In this document: positions 1 through 8,017 of the stretch, in pieces | Numbering within the stretch: position 1 is the stretch's first letter | How the letters are laid out: the number at the start of each line of letters is the position of its first letter | Origin: an uncultured Lacibacter sp. | GTDB lineage: Bacteria; Bacteroidota; Bacteroidia; Chitinophagales; Chitinophagaceae | Length of the DNA: 14,615 bases | Assembly: GCF_946479605.1 (NCBI RefSeq) | Contig: NZ_CAMLGT010000073.1 | Location: 1-14,615, forward strand | Direction of reading: 5' to 3' | Translations under genes and position numbers: made by a program | Notes under the pieces: generated by a model | The model's database searches: none | What the model was told of the DNA's origin: nothing | What the model saw: only the letters and a program-made list of their open reading frames with translations

Positions 1-1
1 G

Positions 2-214
2 CCCGGTATTATTGATAGTCCATTGGCAGTTGGTGGCTGGGCTGAATACAAATCTGCAACAGCACCGCTTGATACGGATAACGATGGAATGCCGGATGCA
101 TGGGAAACAAAAAAAGGATTGAATCCAAACGATGCAAACGACCGCAACAAATTTCATGCAAGCGGATATACCATGCTGGAAATTTATTTAAACGAATTAG
201 TAGAGATAAAATAA
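2..214 (+). CDS. Probable pectate lyase (PL1-like), C-terminal end only
   Basis: This reading frame is open from the window edge to a TAA at 212-214, so only the last 70 residues are present and the start lies upstream. The visible part contains an Asp-rich calcium-loop-like motif (DTDNDGMPDAWE), then GLNPNDANDRN, and ends with SGYTMLEIYLNELVEIK. Secreted PL1 pectate lyases of Bacteroidota usually end this way, with the chain closing on a 'GYT.LE.YLN' segment. Such enzymes cleave alpha-1,4-galacturonan by beta-elimination, outside the cell or in the periplasm. The assignment rests only on this tail and on the pectin-type neighbours; the catalytic parallel beta-helix is not in the window. The stop is followed after one base by the ATG of the next gene, so the two are almost certainly co-transcribed and possibly translationally coupled. 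The same tail motif can occur on other secreted carbohydrate-active enzymes. Confidence 0.7.
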   Translation, partial: PGIIDSPLAVGGWAEYKSATAPLDTDNDGMPDAWETKKGLNPNDANDRNKFHASGYTMLEIYLNELVEIK

Positions 215-215
215 T

Positions 216-2867
216 ATGAAGAAGATTTTTTGTATCATATCGTTAGTAGTTTGTTCCGCATTAAATGCGCAGGTGAAGATTGAGAATAAGCAGGTTTCCG
301 TAAGAACAACATTTGCTGAGCAGCGCTTGAAAGCAACCATCGCTCAATTAAAACTGAACAAAGTAAAACATACTGTTGTTTTAAATAAACAGGCAGGTGG
401 AAAGAAAGAAGGCTTTACGATTGAAACAAAAAATAACCGCACAATTATTACGGGTAATGATGAAACAGGAATTTTGTACGGCTGTCTGGCTTTTGCTGAT
501 CAGATAAAAGCTGCCAAGAAATTTCCAGCAACATTTTCATTGACAGACGCACCTGAAATGGTCTTACGTGGTGCATGTATTGGTGTGCAGAAGCCGTACT
601 ACCTGCCCGGCAGAAATGTGTATGAATATCCTTATACACCTGAAACTTTTCCCTGGTTCTACGATAAAAAATTATGGATACAATATCTCGATTCGATGGT
701 GGCGAACCGTATGAACTCGCTCTATCTCTGGAACGGCCATCCGTTTGCATCGTTGGTTAAGCTGAAGGATTATCCTTATGCCGTTGAAGTAGATGATGCA
801 ACATTTAAAAAGAATGAGGAGATCTATCGGTTCTTAACAACCGAAGCTGATAAGCGTGGTATCTGGGTGATACAGATGTTTTACAATATCATCGTCTCCA
901 AGCCATTTGCTGAATATCATAAGATCAAGACGCAGGAACGTGAACGTCCCATCATTCCATTGATCGCTGATTATACACGTAAATCCATTGCAGCGTTTGT
1001 TGAAAAATATCCCAACGTAGGATTGATGGTTTGTCTGGGAGAAGCCATGGAGGGTGTGGGTAATGATGATGTCGAATGGTTCACCAAAACAATTATCCCC
1101 GGCGTAAAAGATGGATTGAAGGCATTAAATAAAACAGAAGAACCTCCCATTGTTTTGCGTGCACATGATACCGATGCACCGGCTGTGATGCGTGCTTCGT
1201 TACCACTTTACAAAAATTTATATACCGAAGCAAAGTTTAACGGTGAAGCATTGACTTATGCACGACCAAGAGGAACATGGGCAGAGTTGCATCAAACATT
1301 AAGCAAGCTCGGCAGTGTGCAGATTGAAAACGTACATATTCTTGCCAACCTTGAACCTTTCCGTTATGGTTCACCCGATTTTATTCAGCAGAGTGTAATT
1401 GGTATGCACGAAGTAATGGGCGGTAACGGTTTGCACTTGTATCCACAGGCTTCTTATTGGGACTGGCCTTACAGTGCGGATAGTGTAAAAGGTAAACGTT
1501 TATTACAAATTGAACGTGACTGGATCTGGTACAGCGCATGGAGCCGATATGCATGGAAAGCAAAACGTAACCGGGAAGAAGAAATTGTTTACTGGAGTAA
1601 GCAACTTGCATCAAAGTTCGGTTGCAGTGAAGCTGATGGAAGAAGAATATTAACAGCATATGAAGAGAGTGGTGAGATTGCTCCAAAGCTGTTGCGTCGT
1701 TTTGGAATTACAGATGGTAACCGTCAGACGCTCACATTGGGAATGTTGATGACGCAACTCATCAATCCTTTCCGTTATGGATTATTCACCTTGCTGTATG
1801 ATGCTGAAGCACCGGAAGGAGAAATGATATTAGATTATGCAGACAAACAACAGAAAGGAATAAAACATATTGGTGAAACGCCGCCACAGGTGGCAAAAGA
1901 AGTAGTGGTGCACGGTAACAATGCCGTTACAGCAATTATGGAAGTGTCGAGAAGAGTAACGAAGAATAAAGAAGAATTCAATCGCATTGTTAACGATATG
2001 TATTGCTACAAAGCAATGGCCGATCATTTCAGCAGTAAAGTAACTGCGGCGGTGCAATTGCTGAAATACAAATACAGCAGCAATATTACAGATCTTGAAC
2101 TGGCAGTACCAATGCTCGAAAAAAGTGTAAACGATTACAAAGAACTGGCTGCATTAACCGCAGGGTCTTACCTCTATGCCAACAGTATGCAAACGCAGCA
2201 GCGGAAAATACCCATGCGTGGTTCAAATGCTACATTTAAGCATTGGACAGAGATGGTGCCGGTATTTGAAACCGAGCTAAATACATTTAAATACAAGATC
2301 GATTCTCTCAAAAACAGATCTAATACAAAGGTACAGGAGCGTAAACCTTTTTTACAGGTTGATGCAAAATTGAATCATGTTCCGGTTATATTGAATGAAG
2401 GAGCACAACTCTTCAGCGATACAGGTTTTCGCATTAAACAACTTCCTTCTGAATTAAAGGGAATGAAAGCTGTACAGTTAAGTTACAGACAACAGTTGCG
2501 AAGCCCTACTGAAATCAATTTTTATACAGATAAGCCGGTAAAAATATTGGTGGGATATTTCAGAACACAGCGTGCAGCCTTCACAACAGATACTGTGTTT
2601 GCAAAAGCACCTGAGCTTGAAACCAATGCCAGTGCTGATGACTATGGACAGGCCGAAATAAAAATTTCCAATGCCATTTCCATTGAAGGGATGCCGCCGG
2701 TGAATATTCACAGTTATACATTCAAAGCAGGTTCACATACATTAAAGTTGCCCAAAGGAGTTTGTTTAGTGTTGGGATTTGTTGATGGCACACAAATTAT
2801 TCCTGTGTACGATGCGATGTTGATGAGTGATGCGAAGAATAAAAATATTGATTGGCTGTTTGAATAA
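216..2867 (+). CDS. Secreted glycoside hydrolase-like protein, GH67/GH20-like fold, possible alpha-uronidase
   Basis: An 883-residue exported protein. Residues 1-19 are a clean Sec signal peptide ending ALNAQ. Residues ~20-110 resemble the small alpha/beta domain that precedes the barrel in GH67 and GH20 enzymes (TGNDETGILYGCLAFADQI). Residues ~115-480 look like a TIM barrel: a surface rich in Trp and Tyr, LMVCLGEAMEG with acidic E276 and E279, RAHDTDAP, and NLEPFRYGSPD with E380. E276 and E380 are my candidates for catalytic residues; this is inference. Residues ~490-720 look helical, and the last ~130 residues look like beta-sandwich. I do not recognise the exact family. An alpha-glucuronidase or alpha-galacturonidase role would suit the fold and the pectin setting but is unproven. 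The ATG follows the lyase stop by one base, with no room for a separate promoter, so it is the next gene of the same operon. Nothing looks truncated or frameshifted. Confidence 0.6.
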   Translation: MKKIFCIISLVVCSALNAQVKIENKQVSVRTTFAEQRLKATIAQLKLNKVKHTVVLNKQAGGKKEGFTIETKNNRTIITGNDETGILYGCLAFADQIKAAKKFPATFSLTDAPEMVLRGACIGVQKPYYLPGRNVYEYPYTPETFPWFYDKKLWIQYLDSMVANRMNSLYLWNGHPFASLVKLKDYPYAVEVDDATFKKNEEIYRFLTTEADKRGIWVIQMFYNIIVSKPFAEYHKIKTQERERPIIPLIADYTRKSIAAFVEKYPNVGLMVCLGEAMEGVGNDDVEWFTKTIIPGVKDGLKALNKTEEPPIVLRAHDTDAPAVMRASLPLYKNLYTEAKFNGEALTYARPRGTWAELHQTLSKLGSVQIENVHILANLEPFRYGSPDFIQQSVIGMHEVMGGNGLHLYPQASYWDWPYSADSVKGKRLLQIERDWIWYSAWSRYAWKAKRNREEEIVYWSKQLASKFGCSEADGRRILTAYEESGEIAPKLLRRFGITDGNRQTLTLGMLMTQLINPFRYGLFTLLYDAEAPEGEMILDYADKQQKGIKHIGETPPQVAKEVVVHGNNAVTAIMEVSRRVTKNKEEFNRIVNDMYCYKAMADHFSSKVTAAVQLLKYKYSSNITDLELAVPMLEKSVNDYKELAALTAGSYLYANSMQTQQRKIPMRGSNATFKHWTEMVPVFETELNTFKYKIDSLKNRSNTKVQERKPFLQVDAKLNHVPVILNEGAQLFSDTGFRIKQLPSELKGMKAVQLSYRQQLRSPTEINFYTDKPVKILVGYFRTQRAAFTTDTVFAKAPELETNASADDYGQAEIKISNAISIEGMPPVNIHSYTFKAGSHTLKLPKGVCLVLGFVDGTQIIPVYDAMLMSDAKNKNIDWLFE

Positions 2868-2943
2868 CAGATCAATGCAATTGAGAGTTGTTAAATACAA
2901 TGATGAGTAATTTTCATTTGAGAAGGTGAAGATTACTTAGATG

Positions 2944-2970
2944 AAAAATCCGTCAGCAAGAGATTTTTTT
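2944..2970 (+). terminator. Weak candidate terminator after the 883-aa enzyme gene
   Basis: AAAAATC (2944-2950) can pair with GATTTTT (2962-2968) across an 11-nt loop, and the T run continues to 2970. The stem is only 7 bp and nearly all A/T, so it is a marginal hairpin. Its place about 75 bp after the stop codon and before the SusC promoter candidate is what makes it plausible. No better terminator is visible in 2868-3101. Confidence 0.25.
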
Positions 2971-3008
2971 AATAGTAAAATAATACATCTTTAGAGTAAG
3001 GTATGACA

Positions 3009-3040
3009 TTGTTACCAGGTAGGTCAAAAATGTAATTTTA
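3009..3040 (+). promoter_or_regulatory. Candidate Bacteroidota-type promoter for the SusC/SusD genes
   Basis: TAATTTTA at 3033-3040 differs from the -7 consensus TAnnTTTG only in the last base. It follows TTG at 3009-3011 (a -33-like element) after 21 bp, close to the usual 19-21 bp. The following bases are GCGCA, the same as after the -7-like box at 9792-9799. Transcription would start near 3046 and give a leader of about 55 nt. The placement supports SusC/SusD as a separate transcription unit from the upstream enzymes. The call rests on motif match alone. Confidence 0.42.
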
Positions 3041-3101
3041 GCGCAAATTATTTTTTAACGGTTGTACGCACATCTCACGGTGTTGCAAAAAAAAATGCTA
3101 T

Positions 3102-6100
3102 ATGAACTACCAGAACATGCGGAAATGCTTTTTTGCATTCATAGCACTGCTATCATTCCATTTTTCTTTTTCCCAGTCCATTACAGTAACAGGCAAGGTT
3201 TCTGATCAGCAATCCGGAACAGCAATTGCCAGCGTTAATGTGAATGTGAAAGGAACAACGTTTACTGTAATGACCGACAATGATGGAAATTACCGCATTG
3301 CTGCTAAGATGGGCGATGTGCTTTTATTTACATCAAGCGGTTATGTTACTGTTGAGTTAACAGTTAACAGCACCTCAATGGATGTTTCTTTGAAAGCAGA
3401 TGTTAAAACATTAGATGAAATTGTAACCATCGGTTATGGCACAGTAAAACGTCGTGATCTTACCGGTTCTGTTTTCACTGTTAAGAGCGAAGACATTTTA
3501 CGTACACCCACCTTCAATGCTGTGGAGGCATTACAAGGGCGTGTACCGGGTGTTGATCTGTCAAGAAGTTCAGGAAATCCCGGTGCTGGTGCTTCAATAA
3601 GAGTGCGGGGTAACCGCTCTTTCTTTGGAAGTAATGAACCTCTCTTTATTATTGATGGCTTTCAGGGCGGTAATGCCAGTGATCTAAATCCGAATGATAT
3701 TGAAACCATTGAAGTGTTGAAAGATGCTGCTGCTACAGCTATTTATGGTTCGCAGGGAGCAAATGGTGTATTTATTATTACTACTAAAAAGGGAAGAGCT
3801 GGTAAGACCAAAGTTTCATACGATGGTTATTATGGCGTTAACGGTTACACATCTTATCCCAAAGGACGCATTGGCGAAGATTATATTAAGTTCAGAAGAG
3901 AAGCCTACCGCACAAGCGGATTGTGGAACAGTCCGGCAGATGATGCTGCAATTTTTCCAAATGTTGCGGAAGCCGAAGCTGTGGCCAACGGCGAGTGGGT
4001 TGACTGGTATGAATTGCTGAACAGAAATGGCCAGCAGCAAAGTCATTCAGTTTCTGTGCAGTCAGGAAATGATAAAACAAAAGTATTTTTTTCATTAGGT
4101 CACTTTAAGGAAGAAGGTATGCTTCGCCGCAGCGACTTCACCAGAAATTCTCTGCGTTTTAATTTAGATCAAACACTTGCGAAGTGGGCCAAAACAGGTA
4201 TTCAGACACAGATCGCTTTCTTTAATCTCAATAGCAGAGTTGATCCTTTATCGCTGGTTATGCAAACTTCCCCACTTGGTAAGCCATACGATGCGAATGG
4301 CAATATCAATGTGTTTCCAGTAGCAGGAAGTCCGAATACGCTTAGCCCGTTATCCGATGAAAGAGGCGATACAATTGCAACAAATAATACAATCAGAACA
4401 AATGTTTTAAGCAATGCATACCTTGAATTAACTCCTGTTAAAGGATTAACCTTCCGTTCAAATTTTGGTGTTACAATGAATTTCAGCAGGCAGGGGGTGT
4501 ATAATTCAGCAAGTTCTGTTGCGCAACGTACTACACGTTTAGCTACTTCAGCACAGGGAACAGCATTTGTAAGAGCATTTAACTGGGATAATACAGTTAC
4601 TTACAAGAAAGCTTTTGGTGATCATGATTTCACGGTAACAGGTATTCAAAGTTATATTGAAAACCATGTTGATAATCTTTACGCAACCGGTAATCGCCAG
4701 TTATTAGGCTCGCAATTGTTTTACAATCTGCAGGCAACTGATCCTACCAGTCAACGTATTACAACAGGTTATACACTTTCCAATAACCTTGCATTTGCAG
4801 GCCGTGTAAATTATTCTTTCAAAGGAAAATACCTGCTTGCTTTATCAGGCCGTTACGATGGTGCGTCTCGTTTGTCTGCAGGTAATAAGTGGGACTTTTT
4901 CCCATCTGTATCGGTAGGTTGGAATATCAGCAGCGAAGATTTTATGGCACCATTAACCTTTGTGAATAATCTGAAACTGCGTGCATCGTATGGCGTAACC
5001 GGTAACTACGGTATTGATGTGTATGGTACGCAAAGTAATATTGTTGCTGCAAGTAATATGGGCTTTGGCGATGTGCAGGCTGCTTATTTTCAATTCAGCC
5101 CCCGCATTGGTAATGCAGGATTAAGATGGGAGAAAACAGCAAGTACCAACATCGGTATTGATTTCGCTTTTCTTAACAACAGAATTACCGGTAGTGCAGA
5201 TTGGTACAATGCCAGAACAACAAACGTATTGTTTGATCGCTCATTACCTTTTACTTCAGGCGTAACTTCTATTTACCAGAATATTGGTGAAACGCTCAAC
5301 AAGGGTATAGAAATCGGCATTACTGGTAAAATAGTACAACGCCCATCATTTTCTTGGGATGCAACAGCTACTTTCACCAGCAACAGGGAGCGTATTGTTA
5401 AGTTGATTGATGGAAGGAATATTATTTCAACAGTAACTCCTGAAACACTTTCATTGTTACTCAACCGTCCGTTGGTGTCATATTACAGCTATCAGAAACT
5501 TGGTATATGGCAGGCAAATGAATCAGATAAAGCAGCATTACTCAAGTTTGGTAACACACCGTTTAAACCTGGTGATATTAAAGTGGCCGATTTGAATGGT
5601 GATGGTATTATTGATGCAAATAATGACCGCACTTACCTCGGTTCGCCGGTGCCAAAATTTGTATTGGGTCTGCAGAATAATTTCAGTTACAAAGGATTTG
5701 ATCTTGGTGTGTACATCTTTGTTCGTTACGGTCAGATTATCAACGCTGAGTTTATGGGTCGTTACAATCCCGGTGGTGGAGGAAACGGACCAGCTAATTT
5801 TGATTACTGGACACCTGAAAATCCTTCAAATGATTTTCCAAGACCAAAACAAGGTGCACAGTTGATTGATTACCCGGCTTACCAGGCGTTGAACTTTATT
5901 GATGGATCGTATTGGAAAATAAAAACACTCACACTGGGTTACACAATTCCAAAGAATATGACAGCAAAAGTGTTTGCATCAAACATCCGCTTGTATGCTA
6001 CGGCAAATAATCTGTTCACAAAAGCGAAACATCATTTGCTGAACAATTATGATCCTGAAAGAGGAGGATCGGAAAGTGCTCCACTCAGCCGGCAATTTGT

Positions 6101-6125
6101 GTTTGGAGTAAATCTTGATTTTTAA
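3102..6125 (+). CDS. SusC-like TonB-dependent outer-membrane transporter
   Basis: A 1007-residue outer-membrane channel that imports oligosaccharides with energy from TonB. Residues 1-25 are a signal peptide ending FSFSQ; a second ATG at 3117 (M6) would give a shorter version. Residues ~27-100 form a carboxypeptidase-regulatory-like beta domain (ITVTGKVSDQQSGTAIASV). The segment LDEIVTIGYGTVKRRD (from L104) is the TonB-box-like region of the family. The plug follows at ~115-230 (ALQGRVPGV, IRVRGNRS, PLFIIDGFQG, IEVLKDAAATAIYGSQGANGVFIITTKKG in order). The rest is the 22-strand barrel, with the acidic DLNGDGIID loop at 830-838 usual in SusC proteins and a terminal FVFGVNLDF for BAM-dependent insertion. 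No STN domain is present, so direct signalling to an anti-sigma factor is unlikely. SusD follows after 25 bp. The substrate is inferred from neighbours only. Confidence 0.97.
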   Translation: MNYQNMRKCFFAFIALLSFHFSFSQSITVTGKVSDQQSGTAIASVNVNVKGTTFTVMTDNDGNYRIAAKMGDVLLFTSSGYVTVELTVNSTSMDVSLKADVKTLDEIVTIGYGTVKRRDLTGSVFTVKSEDILRTPTFNAVEALQGRVPGVDLSRSSGNPGAGASIRVRGNRSFFGSNEPLFIIDGFQGGNASDLNPNDIETIEVLKDAAATAIYGSQGANGVFIITTKKGRAGKTKVSYDGYYGVNGYTSYPKGRIGEDYIKFRREAYRTSGLWNSPADDAAIFPNVAEAEAVANGEWVDWYELLNRNGQQQSHSVSVQSGNDKTKVFFSLGHFKEEGMLRRSDFTRNSLRFNLDQTLAKWAKTGIQTQIAFFNLNSRVDPLSLVMQTSPLGKPYDANGNINVFPVAGSPNTLSPLSDERGDTIATNNTIRTNVLSNAYLELTPVKGLTFRSNFGVTMNFSRQGVYNSASSVAQRTTRLATSAQGTAFVRAFNWDNTVTYKKAFGDHDFTVTGIQSYIENHVDNLYATGNRQLLGSQLFYNLQATDPTSQRITTGYTLSNNLAFAGRVNYSFKGKYLLALSGRYDGASRLSAGNKWDFFPSVSVGWNISSEDFMAPLTFVNNLKLRASYGVTGNYGIDVYGTQSNIVAASNMGFGDVQAAYFQFSPRIGNAGLRWEKTASTNIGIDFAFLNNRITGSADWYNARTTNVLFDRSLPFTSGVTSIYQNIGETLNKGIEIGITGKIVQRPSFSWDATATFTSNRERIVKLIDGRNIISTVTPETLSLLLNRPLVSYYSYQKLGIWQANESDKAALLKFGNTPFKPGDIKVADLNGDGIIDANNDRTYLGSPVPKFVLGLQNNFSYKGFDLGVYIFVRYGQIINAEFMGRYNPGGGGNGPANFDYWTPENPSNDFPRPKQGAQLIDYPAYQALNFIDGSYWKIKTLTLGYTIPKNMTAKVFASNIRLYATANNLFTKAKHHLLNNYDPERGGSESAPLSRQFVFGVNLDF

Positions 6126-6150
6126 TTGATCACATCAAAAAAAGATTTTT

Positions 6151-7902
6151 ATGAAAGCTAAACATATATCTATTGTTTGTGTGGCAGCAGTAATTATTAC
6201 CACAGCTGTTTCATGCAAGAAGTTAACAGAATATAATCCGGGAGGATCAACAGCTGAAGCTGTTTGGAGTACTCCTGAAGGAATGCTCACACTGGTAAAT
6301 GCATGTTATGCAGACCAGCGAAATTTTTATGGAAAGGAAGATGCTATTCTGATGACAGAAGGTGGCACTGATATCTGGTTCAATGCAAATAAATCGAACT
6401 ATGCCAACCAGCTCACACGTTATGAAAGTTTTACACCGGCATCAAGCGGTACAAACAGAAATACTTTCCGGACTTTATACAAAGCGCTCAATTTGTGTAA
6501 TGCCGGGATCGACAGGATTAAGAATGTAACGTACCCAACTGTAGAAGAACGGAACAGAAGAGAAGGTGAGATGCGTTTTATGCGTGCTTTTTATCTCTGG
6601 CATATTGTGGAGTTTTATGGTGGTGTTCGTTTGAAATTAACAGAAACGAAAGAACCTGAATTAACAGCTCAACGGAGCACTGTTGCTGAGTTTTATGAAG
6701 CCATCTTCCAGGATCTTGAGTTTGCAAAAGAACATTTACCTGTAAGCTGGGGTGCCGAGTACAGCAGGGCTACAAAAAAATCGGCTTACGGTCTTTTGGC
6801 AAGAGCTGCTTTATCAAGAGCATACTACTCAACAGGTGCTGAAGCGCAAACTTATTTTACAAAGGCAAGAGATGTTGCAAAAGAAGCTATTGACAAACGT
6901 GTGGATCTGAAAGTTGCGCTGAATCCTTCTTATACTGCTCTTTGGTTGCCTGCAAACAATAAAAATATAGGCAAGGATAACGGTGAGTCAATGCACACCA
7001 TCAGCAACAGTGCAACCAATCTTCCATCAAACTATGATGGTAATGGTAACAGGATGCATTTATGGTACCTGATGCAGTATAGTGGCAGAATTGGAGGGTT
7101 AATACAAAGCCTTGAATATGGAAATGATGGTCAAAGAAGGTTGATGCCAAGTCTTTCTTTAATTGAATATTTTGATGAAACAAAAGACGGCCGTTTCCTT
7201 GGTACATTTCAGGATGTTTGGCTTGCAAACGTGGCTTACACCTGGACCAGTGCTGATGCAACCCGCTATAAAAAAGATGCATCTGTTGTTGGTAAGCAGG
7301 TAAAGGTTGGTGACACGATCATGATGTTGAGTAAACAGGCAATTGCCAATCATGCAACAAAGCCTTACATTATTTTTGATTTGGACACAATGTATTTGCG
7401 CAGCACAACAAGAGCTATTTATGGTGTAACGAATTTCTTTCCGGTGAAGAAATTTGCATACCCCAATCGTACTGCTACCAATGCACAACCCGGCTTTAAT
7501 GATATTTTCGCTATCCGCTTTGCTGAAATGTACATGATTGCAGCAGAAGCAGAGTTCCAGTTAGGTAATGCAAATGCGGCCGCAGGTTACATTAATGTAT
7601 TGCGTACAAGAGCTGCAATAAAAGCTCCGGTAGATCAAACAAATGCTATGCAGGTTACAGCTGCAGACATCAGTCTTGATTTTATCCTGGAAGAAAGAGC
7701 AAGAGAATTTGCCGGCGAACACCTGCGTTGGTTTGATGTGAAAAGGATCAAGAACAACAATAATTTTTCAACGTTTATTAAGGCAAGAAACCCCGATATC
7801 AATGCGGTTCAGGATTACCACAGGTTAAGACCGGTGCCGCAGGAGGAGTTGGATGCGTTACTGAACAAAGCAGAATTCGGGCAAAATCCCGGATATAATT
7901 AA
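6151..7902 (+). CDS. SusD-like (RagB/SusD family) surface glycan-binding lipoprotein
   Basis: A 583-residue lipoprotein partner of the SusC-like channel, expected to cap it on the cell surface and hand over oligosaccharides. The N-terminus has a lipobox ending AVSC, with C22 as the lipidated residue. The mature start, KKLTEYNPGG, and the following AVWSTPEGMLTLVNACYAD are typical of SusD N-terminal regions. The TPR-like part includes MRFMRAFYLWHIVEFYGGV. The C-terminal RagB/SusD part has the usual signatures RFAEMYMIAAEAEFQLGN (from about 455) and EERAREFAGEHLRWFDVKR (from about 514), and the chain closes with the common PVPQEELD...NPGYN ending. Length is normal for the family. The gap to the transporter gene is 25 bp with no promoter, and the two are surely co-expressed. 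A strong hairpin follows 42 bp after the stop. The specific ligand cannot be read from the sequence. Confidence 0.96.
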   Translation: MKAKHISIVCVAAVIITTAVSCKKLTEYNPGGSTAEAVWSTPEGMLTLVNACYADQRNFYGKEDAILMTEGGTDIWFNANKSNYANQLTRYESFTPASSGTNRNTFRTLYKALNLCNAGIDRIKNVTYPTVEERNRREGEMRFMRAFYLWHIVEFYGGVRLKLTETKEPELTAQRSTVAEFYEAIFQDLEFAKEHLPVSWGAEYSRATKKSAYGLLARAALSRAYYSTGAEAQTYFTKARDVAKEAIDKRVDLKVALNPSYTALWLPANNKNIGKDNGESMHTISNSATNLPSNYDGNGNRMHLWYLMQYSGRIGGLIQSLEYGNDGQRRLMPSLSLIEYFDETKDGRFLGTFQDVWLANVAYTWTSADATRYKKDASVVGKQVKVGDTIMMLSKQAIANHATKPYIIFDLDTMYLRSTTRAIYGVTNFFPVKKFAYPNRTATNAQPGFNDIFAIRFAEMYMIAAEAEFQLGNANAAAGYINVLRTRAAIKAPVDQTNAMQVTAADISLDFILEERAREFAGEHLRWFDVKRIKNNNNFSTFIKARNPDINAVQDYHRLRPVPQEELDALLNKAEFGQNPGYN

Positions 7903-7944
7903 AAAGATGAACCTTGTGAAAAATTAACATAGGACGAACATGCT

Positions 7945-7991
7945 GAAAACCACAAAGAGGGAATTAAAAAAACTCCTTCTTTGTGGTTTTC
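7945..7991 (+). terminator. Strong hairpin between SusD and GH28, probable (partial) terminator
   Basis: GAAAACCACAAAGA (7945-7958) is perfectly complementary to TCTTTGTGGTTTTC (7978-7991). Inside, GGGA (7959-7962) pairs with TCCT (7974-7977), with one G-U pair, so the stem is 18 bp around an 11-nt A-rich loop. The A and T tracts lie within the stem, a form able to act on both strands. It would lower readthrough from the highly expressed SusC/SusD genes into the enzymes. It also argues that GH28 translation does not begin at the ATG at 7940, which would place the whole hairpin in the coding region. Confidence 0.6.
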
Positions 7992-8017
7992 GCTTAAATA
8001 CTTTTATATCGATTAGT

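Noticed and set aside
3095..3101. ATG at 3095 as a start just before SusC
   Set aside because: It is out of frame with SusC, lacks a signal peptide in its frame and only overlaps the true start region.
2868..3101. Possible small gene or RNA in the gap before SusC
   Set aside because: Only a weak A/T hairpin and a promoter-like motif are visible; no ORF with coding character and no recognisable RNA structure.
3141..3153. ATAGC-ACT-GCTAT hairpin in the SusC signal-peptide codons
   Set aside because: It is at a similar place to the GH95 dyad, but the stem is only 5 bp and such short dyads are expected several times by chance.
5596..5865. Same-strand small ORF inside SusC
   Set aside because: It is a +frame shadow of the SusC barrel region containing the DLNGDGIID loop; no independent start context.
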